NCBI GenBank assembly: GCA_021849615.1
Contig: JAJZSQ010000003.1
Location: 1 to 64,000 of the forward strand
Length of the DNA stretch: 64,000 nt
Direction: 5' to 3'
Origin: Pseudomonadota bacterium
Lineage (GTDB): Bacteria; Pseudomonadota; Gammaproteobacteria; Steroidobacterales; Steroidobacteraceae
The position numbers and the translations under genes were made by a program. The notes under the pieces were generated by a model. The model saw nothing but the letters and a program-made list of their open reading frames with translations, searched no databases and was not told the origin of the DNA. Positions 1-8,771 of this stretch are shown here, piece by piece. Numbering within the stretch: position 1 is the first letter of the stretch; the number at the start of each line of letters is the position of its first letter.

Positions 1-222
1 GAGCAAGCCATCCGCGACTACCTCGCCGCCACCAATCGCAATCCCAAGCCCTTCTTATGGACCAAGACCGCAGACGAAATCCTCGAGAGCATCAGGCGGT
101 TCTGCATGCGAACGTCTAACTCAAGACTCGTGAGTCTCAGGTACACGAGCGCAACAGCGGAACCAACGAGGGCCCAGCACGCGAGGATGCTCGGTATGTG
201 TCACGACTTGAGGAGTAGATAA
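1..222 (+). CDS. C-terminal fragment of IS630-family transposase (cut by window edge)
   Basis: Reading frame 1 is open from the first base to a TAA at 220-222. Its first part (IRDYLAATNRNPKPFLWTK, then TADEILESIRRFC) is the typical end of IS630-family DDE transposases, the region after the last catalytic Glu. Most family members stop shortly after the 'RFCxRTSNS' stretch. Here the frame runs about 30 more codons (RLVSLRYTSATAEP...) that look non-homologous, so the original stop is probably lost and the frame now reads through the IS end into flanking DNA. The rest of the element lies outside the window. Family call is by motif recognition; activity cannot be judged. Confidence 0.7.
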   Translation, partial: EQAIRDYLAATNRNPKPFLWTKTADEILESIRRFCMRTSNSRLVSLRYTSATAEPTRAQHARMLGMCHDLRSR

Positions 223-496
223 CAGAATGGGATGGCGCGTGTTGCGGCACATGCCGCGTGTGACGCCGATCGAATGGTCTCAGTGCTTGTCCGCTCAACT
301 GTGACCTCGCGCGGGCGGAGATGGTGATTGAATCAACCTGGCTTTGCTGCCTTCGGCAGGGCTCCCGTTCCCGTCGGACTGACGTGCACGTGTGACGCCC
401 CTGCAGTGTAATGGAGCGTGCGACGCGCACTTCCGGCGTTGCGCAGCGGAGAGTATCAAGCGTAAGCTCGTTCGTGGTTTCCTGGCGAGTGGGCAG

Positions 497-1852
497 ATGG
501 CCGCAGAGACGTACGACGAACAGGACGGGGCGCGTCCGCGAGCGATCATCGCCGCGACCGTCGGTAATGCCCTCGAATTCTACGATTTTTTCATCTACGG
601 GCTCTTTGCCGTACAGATCGGCCGGACATTTTTTCCGGAATCCAATTCCTACGTGAGCCTGATGCTGTCGTTGGCGACATTCGGGGTCGGGTTTCTCACC
701 CGGCCGTTGGGCGCCGTCGTGCTCGGTGCCTACGCCGACAGAGTGGGGCGCCGGCCCGCCATGGTCCTGAGCCTGTCAATGATCGGTATCGCCATGGCGG
801 GGCTGGCGTTCATTCCGTCCTATGCCGCGATCGGCATTGCGGCGCCCGTGCTGGCGGTGACTGCGCGTCTGCTCCAAGGCTTTTCACTGGGCGGAGAGGT
901 CGGCGCGAACAGCGCATTTTTGCTGGAGGCGGCCCGGCCGGACCGTCGAGCGGAGATTGTCTCATGGCAGGGTGTGAGCCAGGCAGTCGCGCTGGTGCTC
1001 GGAAGTCTCGTGGGGACCGTGCTCGCGACGCTCCTCTCGCCCGTGGCGTTCGAGGATTACGGTTGGCGTATCGCTTTTCTGATCGGGGCGGCGATTGTGC
1101 CGTGCGGATACTGGCTGCGCCGGCATCTCACGGAGACGCTGCATGCCCAGGATGCGCAATACGTCCAGGCGGCCGACCCGTCCTCGCCGGCTGCCGTCGA
1201 GCCCCGAGGTCTGGAACTCGCGCGCACGCACTGGAGAGCGATGGCATTCGGCTTGATGGCGATCGCCGCAGGCAGTGTCGGCACCTACATCTTCGTGTAC
1301 ATGGCCACGTACGCGCAGGCGACCTTGCATCTTCCGGCACGCGCCGGATTCCTGGCGAGTCTCGCCGGATACAGCGTGGAGATTCCCTGCATCCTGATCG
1401 GCGGTCGTCTCTCGGATCGCTATGGACGCAAACCGATCAACGTATGGGGAAATCTTGCGTTCCTGCTCGGCATCTATCCGGCATTCGTCTGGGTGGTCGC
1501 AGCGCGATCGGCCACGGCGTTGATTTGGGCCATGGTCATCCTGAATGCCGCATATTCCCTGCGCATGGGTTCGTTCTACGCGGCATTCATCGAGTCGCTG
1601 CCGCCGAGAATCCGCAGCGGTGGCTTCGGAACAGTGTATGCGCTTTCCGTTGCGATCTTCGGTGGCACGACCCAGCTCGTGGTCACGTGGATCATTCACG
1701 TCACGGGCAGTGCGGTCGCCCCCGCTTGGTACCTGATCGGGTTCACCCTGATCGGACAGATTGCGTACATGCTCTATCCGGAGACAGCGCCGGTTCGCCT
1801 GCGCGCGAAGGCGGTGGCCGAGGCCGGAAGCCGCAGTCCAGTCGAATATTGA
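497..1852 (+). CDS. MFS transporter, metabolite:H+ symporter (MHS) type
   Basis: About 12 membrane segments of the major facilitator superfamily. The opening VGNALEFYDFFIYG and the loop 'GAYADRVGRRPAM' (the DRxGRR motif between helices 2 and 3) are characteristic of the citrate/proline/alpha-ketoglutarate proton symporter group. 'RLLQGFSLGGEVG' is the conserved helix-4 stretch. A second 'GGRLSDRYGRKP' marks the C-terminal half. The open frame begins at 392, but residues before Met-36 look unlike the family, so the ATG at 497 (451 aa) is preferred. The substrate cannot be read from sequence; an organic acid or amino acid is likely. Only 35 bases separate it from the dienelactone-hydrolase-like gene, suggesting co-transcription. 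Confidence 0.85.
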   Translation: MAAETYDEQDGARPRAIIAATVGNALEFYDFFIYGLFAVQIGRTFFPESNSYVSLMLSLATFGVGFLTRPLGAVVLGAYADRVGRRPAMVLSLSMIGIAMAGLAFIPSYAAIGIAAPVLAVTARLLQGFSLGGEVGANSAFLLEAARPDRRAEIVSWQGVSQAVALVLGSLVGTVLATLLSPVAFEDYGWRIAFLIGAAIVPCGYWLRRHLTETLHAQDAQYVQAADPSSPAAVEPRGLELARTHWRAMAFGLMAIAAGSVGTYIFVYMATYAQATLHLPARAGFLASLAGYSVEIPCILIGGRLSDRYGRKPINVWGNLAFLLGIYPAFVWVVAARSATALIWAMVILNAAYSLRMGSFYAAFIESLPPRIRSGGFGTVYALSVAIFGGTTQLVVTWIIHVTGSAVAPAWYLIGFTLIGQIAYMLYPETAPVRLRAKAVAEAGSRSPVEY

Positions 1853-1887
1853 AGATGCCGTCATTAAGTTGAAGCAAAGGGGAGCCG

Positions 1888-2760
1888 ATGTGCGACCAAG
1901 ACGACTTCGACGAGATGAATTATGGGCGCTCCGCCACGGTGTCGCGCCGGCAGTTCGGGGCCCTGGTGGCCGGCGCGGGCCTCGTATCGCTGCTGCCGCG
2001 GGAGGTGCACGCTGGGGCGGTCACCGGCGCCTCTGTCGACATCCGCACGCCGGATGGAATCTGCGATGCGTACTTCACTCATCCGAAGACGGGAACTCAT
2101 CCCGGTGTCCTCATGTGGCCCGACATCTTCGGGCTGCGACCGACGTTTCAGGCCATGGCCGACCGGCTGGCCGGCTCGGGCTATGCCGTGCTGGTCGTCA
2201 ATCCGTTCTATCGGATCAAGCGGGGCCCGACCGCACCGCCGCACCCGGACTTCAATGACCCGACGACGCGCAGGGAGCTGATGCAGCTCATGCACTCGTT
2301 GACGCCGGAGAAAGCCGTTACCGATGCGCGCGCCTTCGTGCCCTGGCTCGAGGATCGGGCTGCCGTCAGCAAGACGCGCAAGATGGCGAGCACCGGTTAC
2401 TGCATGGGGGGGCCATTCACCCTGCGGACCGCCGCCGCCTTTCCCGAGCGCATCGGCGCCGGGGCGACCTTTCATGGAGCGGGGCTGGTCACAGATGCGC
2501 CGGATAGTCCGCACCTGCTGATCCCGCACATCAAAGCGCAATACCTCATGGCCATCGCCGCGAGCGACGACGAGAAGCAACCGGAGGCCAAGACCGTCCT
2601 GCGCGAGGCATTCCGCAGAGCGCATCTCGAGGCCGAGATCGAGGTCTACCGCGGCACCCAGCATGGCTGGTGCGTGCCCGATTCACGGGTCTATGACCCT
2701 GTGCAGGCTGAGAAGGCATGGGCCCGAGAGCTCGTGCTGCTGAAGCGGGCCTTGGCGTAG
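1888..2760 (+). CDS. Dienelactone hydrolase family protein, Tat-exported
   Basis: 290-aa alpha/beta hydrolase. Residues 18-42 form a twin-arginine signal (SRRQFGALVAGAG then a short hydrophobic stretch ending HAG), so export of a folded enzyme to the periplasm is expected. The nucleophile motif is GYCMGG, with Cys in place of Ser, as in dienelactone hydrolases. An Asp-containing 'AIAASDDE' and the late His in 'GTQHGWCVPD' complete the Cys-Asp-His triad. A good ribosome site (AGGGGAG) lies just before the ATG at 1888. Family members hydrolyse cyclic esters and lactones; the real substrate is unknown. It may work with the upstream MHS carrier. Confidence 0.85.
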   Translation: MCDQDDFDEMNYGRSATVSRRQFGALVAGAGLVSLLPREVHAGAVTGASVDIRTPDGICDAYFTHPKTGTHPGVLMWPDIFGLRPTFQAMADRLAGSGYAVLVVNPFYRIKRGPTAPPHPDFNDPTTRRELMQLMHSLTPEKAVTDARAFVPWLEDRAAVSKTRKMASTGYCMGGPFTLRTAAAFPERIGAGATFHGAGLVTDAPDSPHLLIPHIKAQYLMAIAASDDEKQPEAKTVLREAFRRAHLEAEIEVYRGTQHGWCVPDSRVYDPVQAEKAWARELVLLKRALA

Positions 2761-2953
2761 CGTCGGCCCGGCCCTCGCGCAGCCGGTGGCCTTCGCCAGG
2801 AATCACCGGTCGCGCGGCGTACAAGACTCGTTCGGGAACGGCCGGCTGTGGTTCTCCGCTGTGCTGCGGCACGCGTCATTCCTGCAGCCGAGGAATTTGG
2901 CACACTGCGCTTCCCCTGCCGCGTATTCGATTCACCAGGAGTTTCGTTTGCAC

Positions 2954-3478
2954 ATGAGACGGACCGCCCCCCTCCTACTGTCGGCCCTGCTGCTGCTCCC
3001 TGCGACCGCCTTCGCACGCTGGCACCACTGGCGCCATGACCGCCGAATGTTCCCGGCGAGCGCCGCGCTACCGAACCCGTCCCGTACGCCTGGTGCGCTC
3101 AATCCTGCGGTGACGCAGCGTGATATCTATTCGACCATCTGCGTGCGCGGCTGGACGCGCACCGTTCGGCCGCCCGAGGCCTATACCGAGCATCTCAAGC
3201 GCGAACAGATTCGCCTGTACGGCTATCGGGACCGGTGGCTGCGAGACTACGAGGAGGATCACCTCGTGCCCCTCGAACTCGGTGGATCGCCGGCCTCGCC
3301 GCGCAATCTCTGGCCCGAGCCGCATCACGTCGCGGGCGGGTGGGGCTCGTACCGCAAGGATCAGCTCGAGAATCGACTGAATCACCTGGTCTGCCGTGGC
3401 CGGATCACGCTTGCGGTGGCGCGGCGCGCGATTGCGCGGAACTGGATCGCTGCCTACCGGCGGTTCATGTATCGCTGA
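2954..3478 (+). CDS. Small secreted HNH-like protein
   Basis: 174 aa. The open frame begins at 2786, but the ATG at 2954 starts a clean Sec signal peptide (MRRTAPLLLSALLLLPATAFA), so that start is chosen. The mature part carries 'TICVRGWTRTVRPP' and 'YEEDHLVPLELGGSP...NLWPEP', the arrangement of a small conserved proteobacterial family usually flagged as HNH-nuclease-like (the DH of EEDHLVPLELGG and the following Asn match the HNH core). Two Cys residues (ICVRG, LVCRG) could pair in the periplasm. Whether it cuts nucleic acid is unproven. It is convergent with the POT transporter gene. Confidence 0.6.
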   Translation: MRRTAPLLLSALLLLPATAFARWHHWRHDRRMFPASAALPNPSRTPGALNPAVTQRDIYSTICVRGWTRTVRPPEAYTEHLKREQIRLYGYRDRWLRDYEEDHLVPLELGGSPASPRNLWPEPHHVAGGWGSYRKDQLENRLNHLVCRGRITLAVARRAIARNWIAAYRRFMYR

Positions 3479-3608
3479 TTACACTGTGCAGCCGTCGATT
3501 GCAGGAGGGGGAGGCTGCGCGGTGGAACACACGCACTGGCGCCCGCGGAACGTGCTCAATGCTGAGCCGCTCAGGACCGCGCACCGGCTTCACTGCTCCG
3601 GAAGGACC

Positions 3609-3652
3609 CCGGTCGCTCGAGCGCCGTTAGGGACAGGACGCTGAGCGACCGG
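3609..3652. terminator. Inverted repeat between convergent genes, probable bidirectional terminator
   Basis: Perfect 10-base arms CCGGTCGCTC and GAGCGACCGG are separated by 24 bases. They lie between the stop codons of the HNH-like gene and the POT transporter. No T-run follows, so termination is inferred from position. Confidence 0.4.
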
Positions 3653-3665
3653 AGGAGCGCTGCGG

Positions 3666-5168
3666 CTATTCTTCCTCGCGGATGGTTCCCGGAACCCCCG
3701 CGGGGAGGGCCGTGCCCTCAACCGTGGCCGACAGACGCTTCATCAGGGGCACGATGGCAATGGCCGCCGCGGCGCCGATGATCGCGACGATGCCAAGCCC
3801 GTAAAACAGATGTGAGTACAGCGGCAGGGTCTGCACCGGGTTAGTCACCTGGCGGGGCACGGCTGCGAATGTCGCGACGAAGCCGCCGAGATATTCCGAA
3901 ATGCCGACGGCGAGGAAATACGATCCCATGATGAAGCCCCGCAATCGAGGCCCTACATAGCGGGACACCATCGCGAGTCCGAGTCCGCTGATGAGCAGCT
4001 CGCCCAATGCCTGCAGGCCGAATCCGCCGATCATCCACCCGAACGCGACTTTGCCCTGAACCGCGAACAGGCTGCTCACGCCATAGGTGAAAAATCCGAT
4101 GCTGAGAATCACGAAGCCGATCGCGAACTTCGTGGCGATGTGCAAGTCGCCGCGGCCACGGCCCAGGTGGTTGTAGAGCCACGCGAGTATGGGGCTCAGG
4201 ACGAAGATCCAGATGGGGTCGAGCGCCTGAACCTGGCCTGCGGGCACGGCGTAATGCAGGCCGAGCAGGTTCAGATGAAGGTCAACGTTGCGCAGTGAGA
4301 ACAGGGTGAGGGAGGTCGACATCTGCTGATAGAAGATGAAAAACAGCATCGTCTCGACGGTCAGGATGATGATGGCCCAAAGCCCTCGGCGTTCCTGCGC
4401 ATCCCCCTTCCAGATGAGCATGGCGAAGATCACGACCAAAGCGATGAACGCGAGCCACACGACCGCCTCGGCCAGGGCGAGATTCTGCACGATCATCGTG
4501 ACCAGACCGATCCCGACCACGGCGGCAGCCACGACCAGTACGGTCTTTTTGAGCGGGAACGGCTCAAAATCAGGCTCTGAGCCCACGGCGGCGAGGTGGC
4601 GGCGCATCACCAGATAATTCAGGATCCCGACGACCAGGCCGGCGGCGCAGACTGCGAACGCGACGTGCCAGCCCACCCAGACCGCGATGAGGGGCGTTGC
4701 AATCTGCGAGAGCGTCGATCCGACGTTCACCGCCATGTAATACATCGTGAAGGCGCTGTCGATCTTGGCCGTGTCGCCTTCGTACAGCTTGGAAATCAGG
4801 TTGGCGGGATTCGCTTTGAAAATGCCGCCACCGACCGCCACGATGCCCAATGCGACGAAGAGCAATCCAGGGTAGGGCACTGCGAGCAGTGCATAGCCAA
4901 TCGCCAGAATGATGGCGCCGAGCAGCGTCGTGCGGCGGCTGCCGAGAACTCGGTCGCCAATCCATCCCCCGATGGCGGGTACCGCGTACGCCATGGCGGC
5001 AAACGCACCGAAGGTGAGATTCGCGCGGTCGTCGCTGTACTTGAGGTTCTGCACCATGAACAGCACCACCACGGCGGTCATGCCGTAGTAGCCGAATCGT
5101 TCCCACATTTCGATCAGGAAGAGGGTGACGAATCCTGCGGTCCGCGAGGCGGCTTTCTTTTGTGTCAT
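3666..5168 (-). CDS. POT-family proton-dependent oligopeptide transporter
   Basis: About 500 aa with 12 or more membrane helices. The N-terminal 'FLIEMWERFGYYGM' is the ExxERFxYYG signature of the POT/PTR (Dtp) family, needed for proton coupling. 'GGWIGDRVLGSRRT' is the MFS helix 2-3 loop. Family members import di- and tripeptides across the inner membrane with protons. The frame can begin at TTG 5192, but ATG at 5168 (MTQKKAASR) matches normal POT N-termini and is chosen. It is a single-gene unit with a long non-coding stretch upstream. Confidence 0.92.
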   Translation of the reverse strand: MTQKKAASRTAGFVTLFLIEMWERFGYYGMTAVVVLFMVQNLKYSDDRANLTFGAFAAMAYAVPAIGGWIGDRVLGSRRTTLLGAIILAIGYALLAVPYPGLLFVALGIVAVGGGIFKANPANLISKLYEGDTAKIDSAFTMYYMAVNVGSTLSQIATPLIAVWVGWHVAFAVCAAGLVVGILNYLVMRRHLAAVGSEPDFEPFPLKKTVLVVAAAVVGIGLVTMIVQNLALAEAVVWLAFIALVVIFAMLIWKGDAQERRGLWAIIILTVETMLFFIFYQQMSTSLTLFSLRNVDLHLNLLGLHYAVPAGQVQALDPIWIFVLSPILAWLYNHLGRGRGDLHIATKFAIGFVILSIGFFTYGVSSLFAVQGKVAFGWMIGGFGLQALGELLISGLGLAMVSRYVGPRLRGFIMGSYFLAVGISEYLGGFVATFAAVPRQVTNPVQTLPLYSHLFYGLGIVAIIGAAAAIAIVPLMKRLSATVEGTALPAGVPGTIREEE

Positions 5169-5763
5169 GCGCTGATCCGGATGAAGAGGCAAAGTTTTCA
5201 GTTTATGCGCATACGGGCGTGAGCGCTATCCCTGGGTGTGCCGCATCGATTCCAGTGGTGCCCATGGTCCCGACCCCAAATGTATAGCGTTTGAGCACGT
5301 GGCATGAACGGAGGGTATTCTGGCCGCTCGCAGGAAGACCTACGGGTTGCGGTCTCGCGTTGTCGTCGCGAATTCTGGTGTCCGGGTGAGCGCACAGAAC
5401 GCAGGCGAATCTCGTGGATCGGGAGCGGGGAGTCGGGCTCAAGCGGTATGCAGAGAGAGGTGGGCTTGGTGACGACCCCGAGCGCCTCAAGAGCAGCGGT
5501 TTGCCCGATGGTGATCCCGATTGCAGACCCACCGTGATGCAGATCTCGACGGACACGGGATTGCCCGGTCGGATCGTCGTATGCCTTGAACTCGATAGGG
5601 AGCTCAGTTTGCCTCGAACTGAGGTCCGCAACGAACGCGGGCAATGGCCGCATGGGCCGTGTGCGCGGGGTGCCGGCTTTCCCGATAGCGTAATTGCCGA
5701 TAAACTCGTTCGAGTCCTGATGATGGAAGTGTTTCAGGTACGCAGGATGTCAGGTCTAAAGTC
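5169..5763. other. Non-coding stretch upstream of the POT gene
   Basis: About 595 bases between the POT gene start and the DUF1648 gene. The overlapping open frames here (5198-5653, 5203-5631 and others) are Arg/Pro/Ser-rich, show no recognisable domain and are treated as chance frames. Promoters for both flanking divergent genes should lie here, but no convincing -35/-10 pair was identified. Confidence 0.4.
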
Positions 5764-6114
5764 ATGAAGGATCTACGTCTCTTCCGGCTCGCGGTCCTGT
5801 TGGTCTCTGCCACGCTCGCGCTGTCCGTGCTGTTCTATCCGAGGCTTCCTAAGTTCATTCCAACGCACTGGAGCGCCACTGGCGTAGTCGACGGGTGGAT
5901 GCCGAAATGGCGTGGGGCGTTCTTTTCTCCCGCCCTGTCGTTGGTGCTTGTGGCCTGCCTGATCGTGTTCGAGCCGATCAGGATTCAGGAAGACGTCGGC
6001 GGTCTGGACCCCCGGCATTACCCGATCGTCGTCGCGGGTGTTGCCGGACTGATTTTCTTCGTCAACCTCTGGGTGCTCCTGGAGGGGCTGGGTTGGTATC
6101 CTGCCTTGCCCTAG
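5764..6114 (+). CDS. DUF1648-domain membrane protein (short SdpI-like)
   Basis: 116 aa with three probable membrane helices (residues about 8-25, 53-70, 86-104). The segment 'YPRLPKFIPTHWSATGVVDGW' is the DUF1648 signature found at the N-terminus of SdpI-type immunity and signal-transduction membrane proteins. Those proteins normally continue with further helices to about 200 aa. This one stops after helix 3, so it is either a short version or a truncated remnant. The ATG at 5764 is the natural start. No toxin partner or regulator gene is visible beside it, so an immunity role is not supported. Confidence 0.6.
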   Translation: MKDLRLFRLAVLLVSATLALSVLFYPRLPKFIPTHWSATGVVDGWMPKWRGAFFSPALSLVLVACLIVFEPIRIQEDVGGLDPRHYPIVVAGVAGLIFFVNLWVLLEGLGWYPALP

Positions 6115-6766
6115 CGATGGAACCTCCCGGGGAGTCATTCGCAGATCGTGCAGAAGTCTCGCCCTCATCACATCACTGAAATCCGGCGGCGAGAACCACC
6201 CTGTTCTGGCCGCGATTCGGCGCTGAGCCCAACATGGATTTTCCAGCGGGCGCGGTGCAGTACTTGCCAGCGGCGCATCATGGAAAATCCCCAGTACGGG
6301 TGTGCTCATGCTCGTGGGAGCGAAGCGAGGGAACTTCAGAGGCTGATAGGCGCAGAACCGACAGACGCCGAGTTCCCTTCGGCTCCGCTTCCGTTCGAGC
6401 ATGACCGGCGTGAGGATGCCGTCCGGCCAGTGCCATTGCCAGCAGGTCGTTCCTGCGCCGACCATCAGGGCACAGTGCGGTCAGTCGGTGGCTGCCAGCC
6501 ACAGGGAGTTCAGACGCGTTCTTCTGGGAGCATCGAACTGGCGCAGTAGGGCCGAACGACAGGTGCGTCGCGCCCGTCGAGGGGCGACGCGCTTCGGATC
6601 CTCCTGCTCTTCATAGCGGGGCATTGCGCCCGGCGTCTCGGTGCCGTGACCGGCCGGCGCGTGTCGCACCGAATCTGCTCAGGGATGGGCGGCGCGAATC
6701 CGCTCCACCGTGTACTCTCGGCTTCAAGGGCACCGCGTGCCGCCCCGTCTGAGCGGAACGAAAGAC
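6115..6766. other. Gene-poor stretch with long imperfect hairpins
   Basis: About 650 bases in which no frame shows a recognisable protein. It contains a long imperfect inverted repeat (6306-6404, listed separately) and a shorter hairpin with GCGTCGC/GCGACGC arms at 6565-6590. The ORF-track frames here are compositionally odd and mutually overlapping. This could be remnant mobile or repeat DNA. The promoter of the downstream efflux gene should be at its right end. Confidence 0.35.
6306..6404. repeat. Long imperfect inverted repeat
   Basis: Outer arms TCATGCTCG (6306-6314) and CGAGCATGA (6396-6404) are exact complements. Inner arms AGGGAACT/AGTTCCCT with flanking GAAGCG-like blocks continue the pairing imperfectly. 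The folded structure would be roughly 100 nt. It could be a structured RNA, an IS end remnant or a dispersed repeat; nothing here decides. Confidence 0.4.
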
Positions 6767-8194
6767 ATGGTCCGAAGAGAACACAATCGCTGGCTGGCCA
6801 TGGGCATCCTCTGCCTCGGGGCGCTGATGATCGTGCTCGACATCACGATCGTGAACGTCGCTCTGCCTTCGATCCGGGCGGATCTGCATTTCAGTGAAGC
6901 ATCGCTCGCCTGGGTCGTGAATGCGTACATGCTCACCTTCGGTGGGTTCCTGCTGCTCGGCGGGCGGCTCGGTGACCTGTACGGGCATCGCCGCGTATTT
7001 CTGATCGGGCTCGCGGTGTTCACGTTGGCCTCGCTCAGCTGCGGGCTGGCGAGCTCACGCGGCTTTCTGGTAGTGGCCCGTGGCGTGCAGGGTCTCGGCG
7101 GCGCCGTCGTGGATTCGGTTTCGCTCTCGCTCATCATGAACCTGTTCACCGATCTGGCGGATCGGGCCAAGGCGATGGGCGTGTACGGCTTCGTCTGTTC
7201 AGGTGGGGGCTGCATCGGTGCGGTGTTGGGCGGTGTCCTGACCGGCAGCTTCAATTGGCACTGGATTTTCCTGGTCAACGTCCCGCTCGGAGCGATCGTG
7301 TTTGCATTGTGTTGGCACGTTCTGCCGACGCATGCAGGGGAGGCGAGGGGTTCTCGGCATCTCGACGTCGGTGGTGCGGTGACGGTGACGCTCGCCTTGC
7401 TCCTGGCGGTCTACGCCACGATCAATGGCAATAGTGAGGGCTGGACGTCGGCACGCACGCTGGGTGTGTTCGGCATTGCCGCGGTGGTTTTCGCGATGTT
7501 CCTGCGCATCGAGTCGAAGTCGCGTCAACCGCTGGTGCCGCTCAGCCTGTTCCGGCTGCGCAATCTCTCCCTCGCAAGTGTGTCCGCCATGCTTTGGTCG
7601 GCGGCGATGTTCGCCTGGTTCTTCCTCTCGGCGCTGTACATGCAGCGTGTGCTTGGCTTCACGCCTATGCAGATCGGCATCGCCTTCGTTCCGACCAATC
7701 TGGTGATGGCGGCGTTCTCGCTCAGCCTGTCCGCTAGGCTGGTGATGCGCTTCGGCGTGCGGCGCCCGCTCGGCGCGGGGCTCGTCCTCGCGGCCATCGG
7801 CCTCGCACTATTCGCGCGCGCACCGGTTACCGGGACGCTGATCCGCGATGTCCTGCCGGGCATGCTCTTGCTCGGAGTCGGCGGCGGCATCGCCTTCAAT
7901 CCGATGCTGATGGCGGCAATGAGCGAAGTGGCGCATACGGAGTCCGGGCTGGCATCGGGGATCGTGAACACCGCATTTCTGCTCGGCGGCGCGTTGGGGC
8001 TGGCGGTGCTGGCGAGTGTGGCGGCGGCGCGCAGCGGCGGACTGCTCGCCGACGGCGCACCCCACCTGGAAGCACTTGCCGGTGGCTATCAGGCGGCCTT
8101 TGCCACGGGCGCGGTCTTCGCTCTGGTTGCGGCGGTCTGTGGCAGTGTCTGGCTGCGGCGTGTCGCACCGGCGACGTCGTCGGTCTCGGCCTGA
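6767..8194 (+). CDS. DHA2-family MFS drug efflux transporter (EmrB/QacA-like)
   Basis: 475 aa with about 14 predicted helices, the size and topology of drug:H+ antiporter-2 proteins. Helix 1 contains 'LDITIVNVALPSI', the motif D1 of this family. 'WVVNAYMLTFGGFLLLGGRLGDLYGHRR' is motif A, and 'GGCIGAVLGGVLTG' matches the antiporter motif C region. Met at 6767 is preferred over 6710 because the protein then begins directly before helix 1. It would expel small amphipathic compounds across the inner membrane. No EmrA-type adaptor or regulator gene lies adjacent. Confidence 0.88.
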   Translation: MVRREHNRWLAMGILCLGALMIVLDITIVNVALPSIRADLHFSEASLAWVVNAYMLTFGGFLLLGGRLGDLYGHRRVFLIGLAVFTLASLSCGLASSRGFLVVARGVQGLGGAVVDSVSLSLIMNLFTDLADRAKAMGVYGFVCSGGGCIGAVLGGVLTGSFNWHWIFLVNVPLGAIVFALCWHVLPTHAGEARGSRHLDVGGAVTVTLALLLAVYATINGNSEGWTSARTLGVFGIAAVVFAMFLRIESKSRQPLVPLSLFRLRNLSLASVSAMLWSAAMFAWFFLSALYMQRVLGFTPMQIGIAFVPTNLVMAAFSLSLSARLVMRFGVRRPLGAGLVLAAIGLALFARAPVTGTLIRDVLPGMLLLGVGGGIAFNPMLMAAMSEVAHTESGLASGIVNTAFLLGGALGLAVLASVAAARSGGLLADGAPHLEALAGGYQAAFATGAVFALVAAVCGSVWLRRVAPATSSVSA

Positions 8195-8533
8195 ACGGCG
8201 GGTCTCGGGTCTGGAGGGGGTGGGGCGGTCGATCCTTCCAAGGGACCCCGATGATGTCGTGAAAGCGGTTCGCGCGACCCGTGTGGAAGCGCAAAAATAT
8301 TTTGCCTTTCAATCGCTTGGGATCGAATTCCGTGGGCATCTCTTGCCCGCAGCGCCACGATGCCTCAGTCGTGGACAGCACCTGAGGAGCAGTACCGATT
8401 CGTAGCCGGATGCCGATCGCAAAGACTATCGGCGGATGCGCGTGCAGGTCGCCAGCGGGTTAGTCCGTCGACCATCCGCGTTTCGTGGCGGGTCGCGAAG
8501 AGCCCGGTTCAGTGTCTCCGGGCTGGTCGTGGC
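8195..8533. other. Non-coding stretch after the efflux gene
   Basis: About 340 bases without a convincing gene. A minus-strand frame starting near 8341 (MPTEFDPKRLKGKIF...) looks protein-like for about 35 codons but runs antisense into the efflux gene and matches nothing recognised. Confidence 0.35.
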
Positions 8534-8641
8534 TCAGCGTCCCCGCGACTCACGCTTCTCCCGTTTGGCCGCACGCTTCTCTTCGAGGGTCTTCGCCGGC
8601 TTCTTCTTCGCTTCCTTCTTTTTATCCATGCCTTTGCTCAT
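8534..8641 (-). CDS. Tiny Lys-rich conserved-type protein (35 aa), below the ORF-track cutoff
   Basis: Read directly from the minus strand: MSKGMDKKKEAKKKPAKTLEEKRAAKREKRESRGR followed by TGA. A strong ribosome site (GGAG in CCGGAGACTCGT) precedes the ATG by about 7 bases, which argues for real translation. The protein is almost half Lys/Arg, has no hydrophobic stretch and should be a cytoplasmic, nucleic-acid- or ribosome-associated peptide. Very similar small 'KKKxAKTLxEKRAAK' proteins are familiar from other gammaproteobacteria, where function is not assigned. It sits alone between the efflux gene and the histidine-kinase gene. Confidence 0.7.
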   Translation of the reverse strand: MSKGMDKKKEAKKKPAKTLEEKRAAKREKRESRGR

Positions 8642-8771
8642 ACGAGTCTCCGGTGTTGAGGGTGGATCGAGTATACGTCGGCGCCGTCGGGCAATTCTAC
8701 GGTGGCCTGAATGGGTCGCGGGGGCGCATCGCGCCTGGTGCGGGTGTGTCGGCGGGAATGATCAGGGTCCG

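Noticed and set aside
8089-8381. Minus-strand frame MPTEFDPKRLKGKIFLRFHTGRANRF…
   Set aside because: Plausible for about 35 codons but runs antisense into the efflux gene, with no family recognised and a weak ribosome site.
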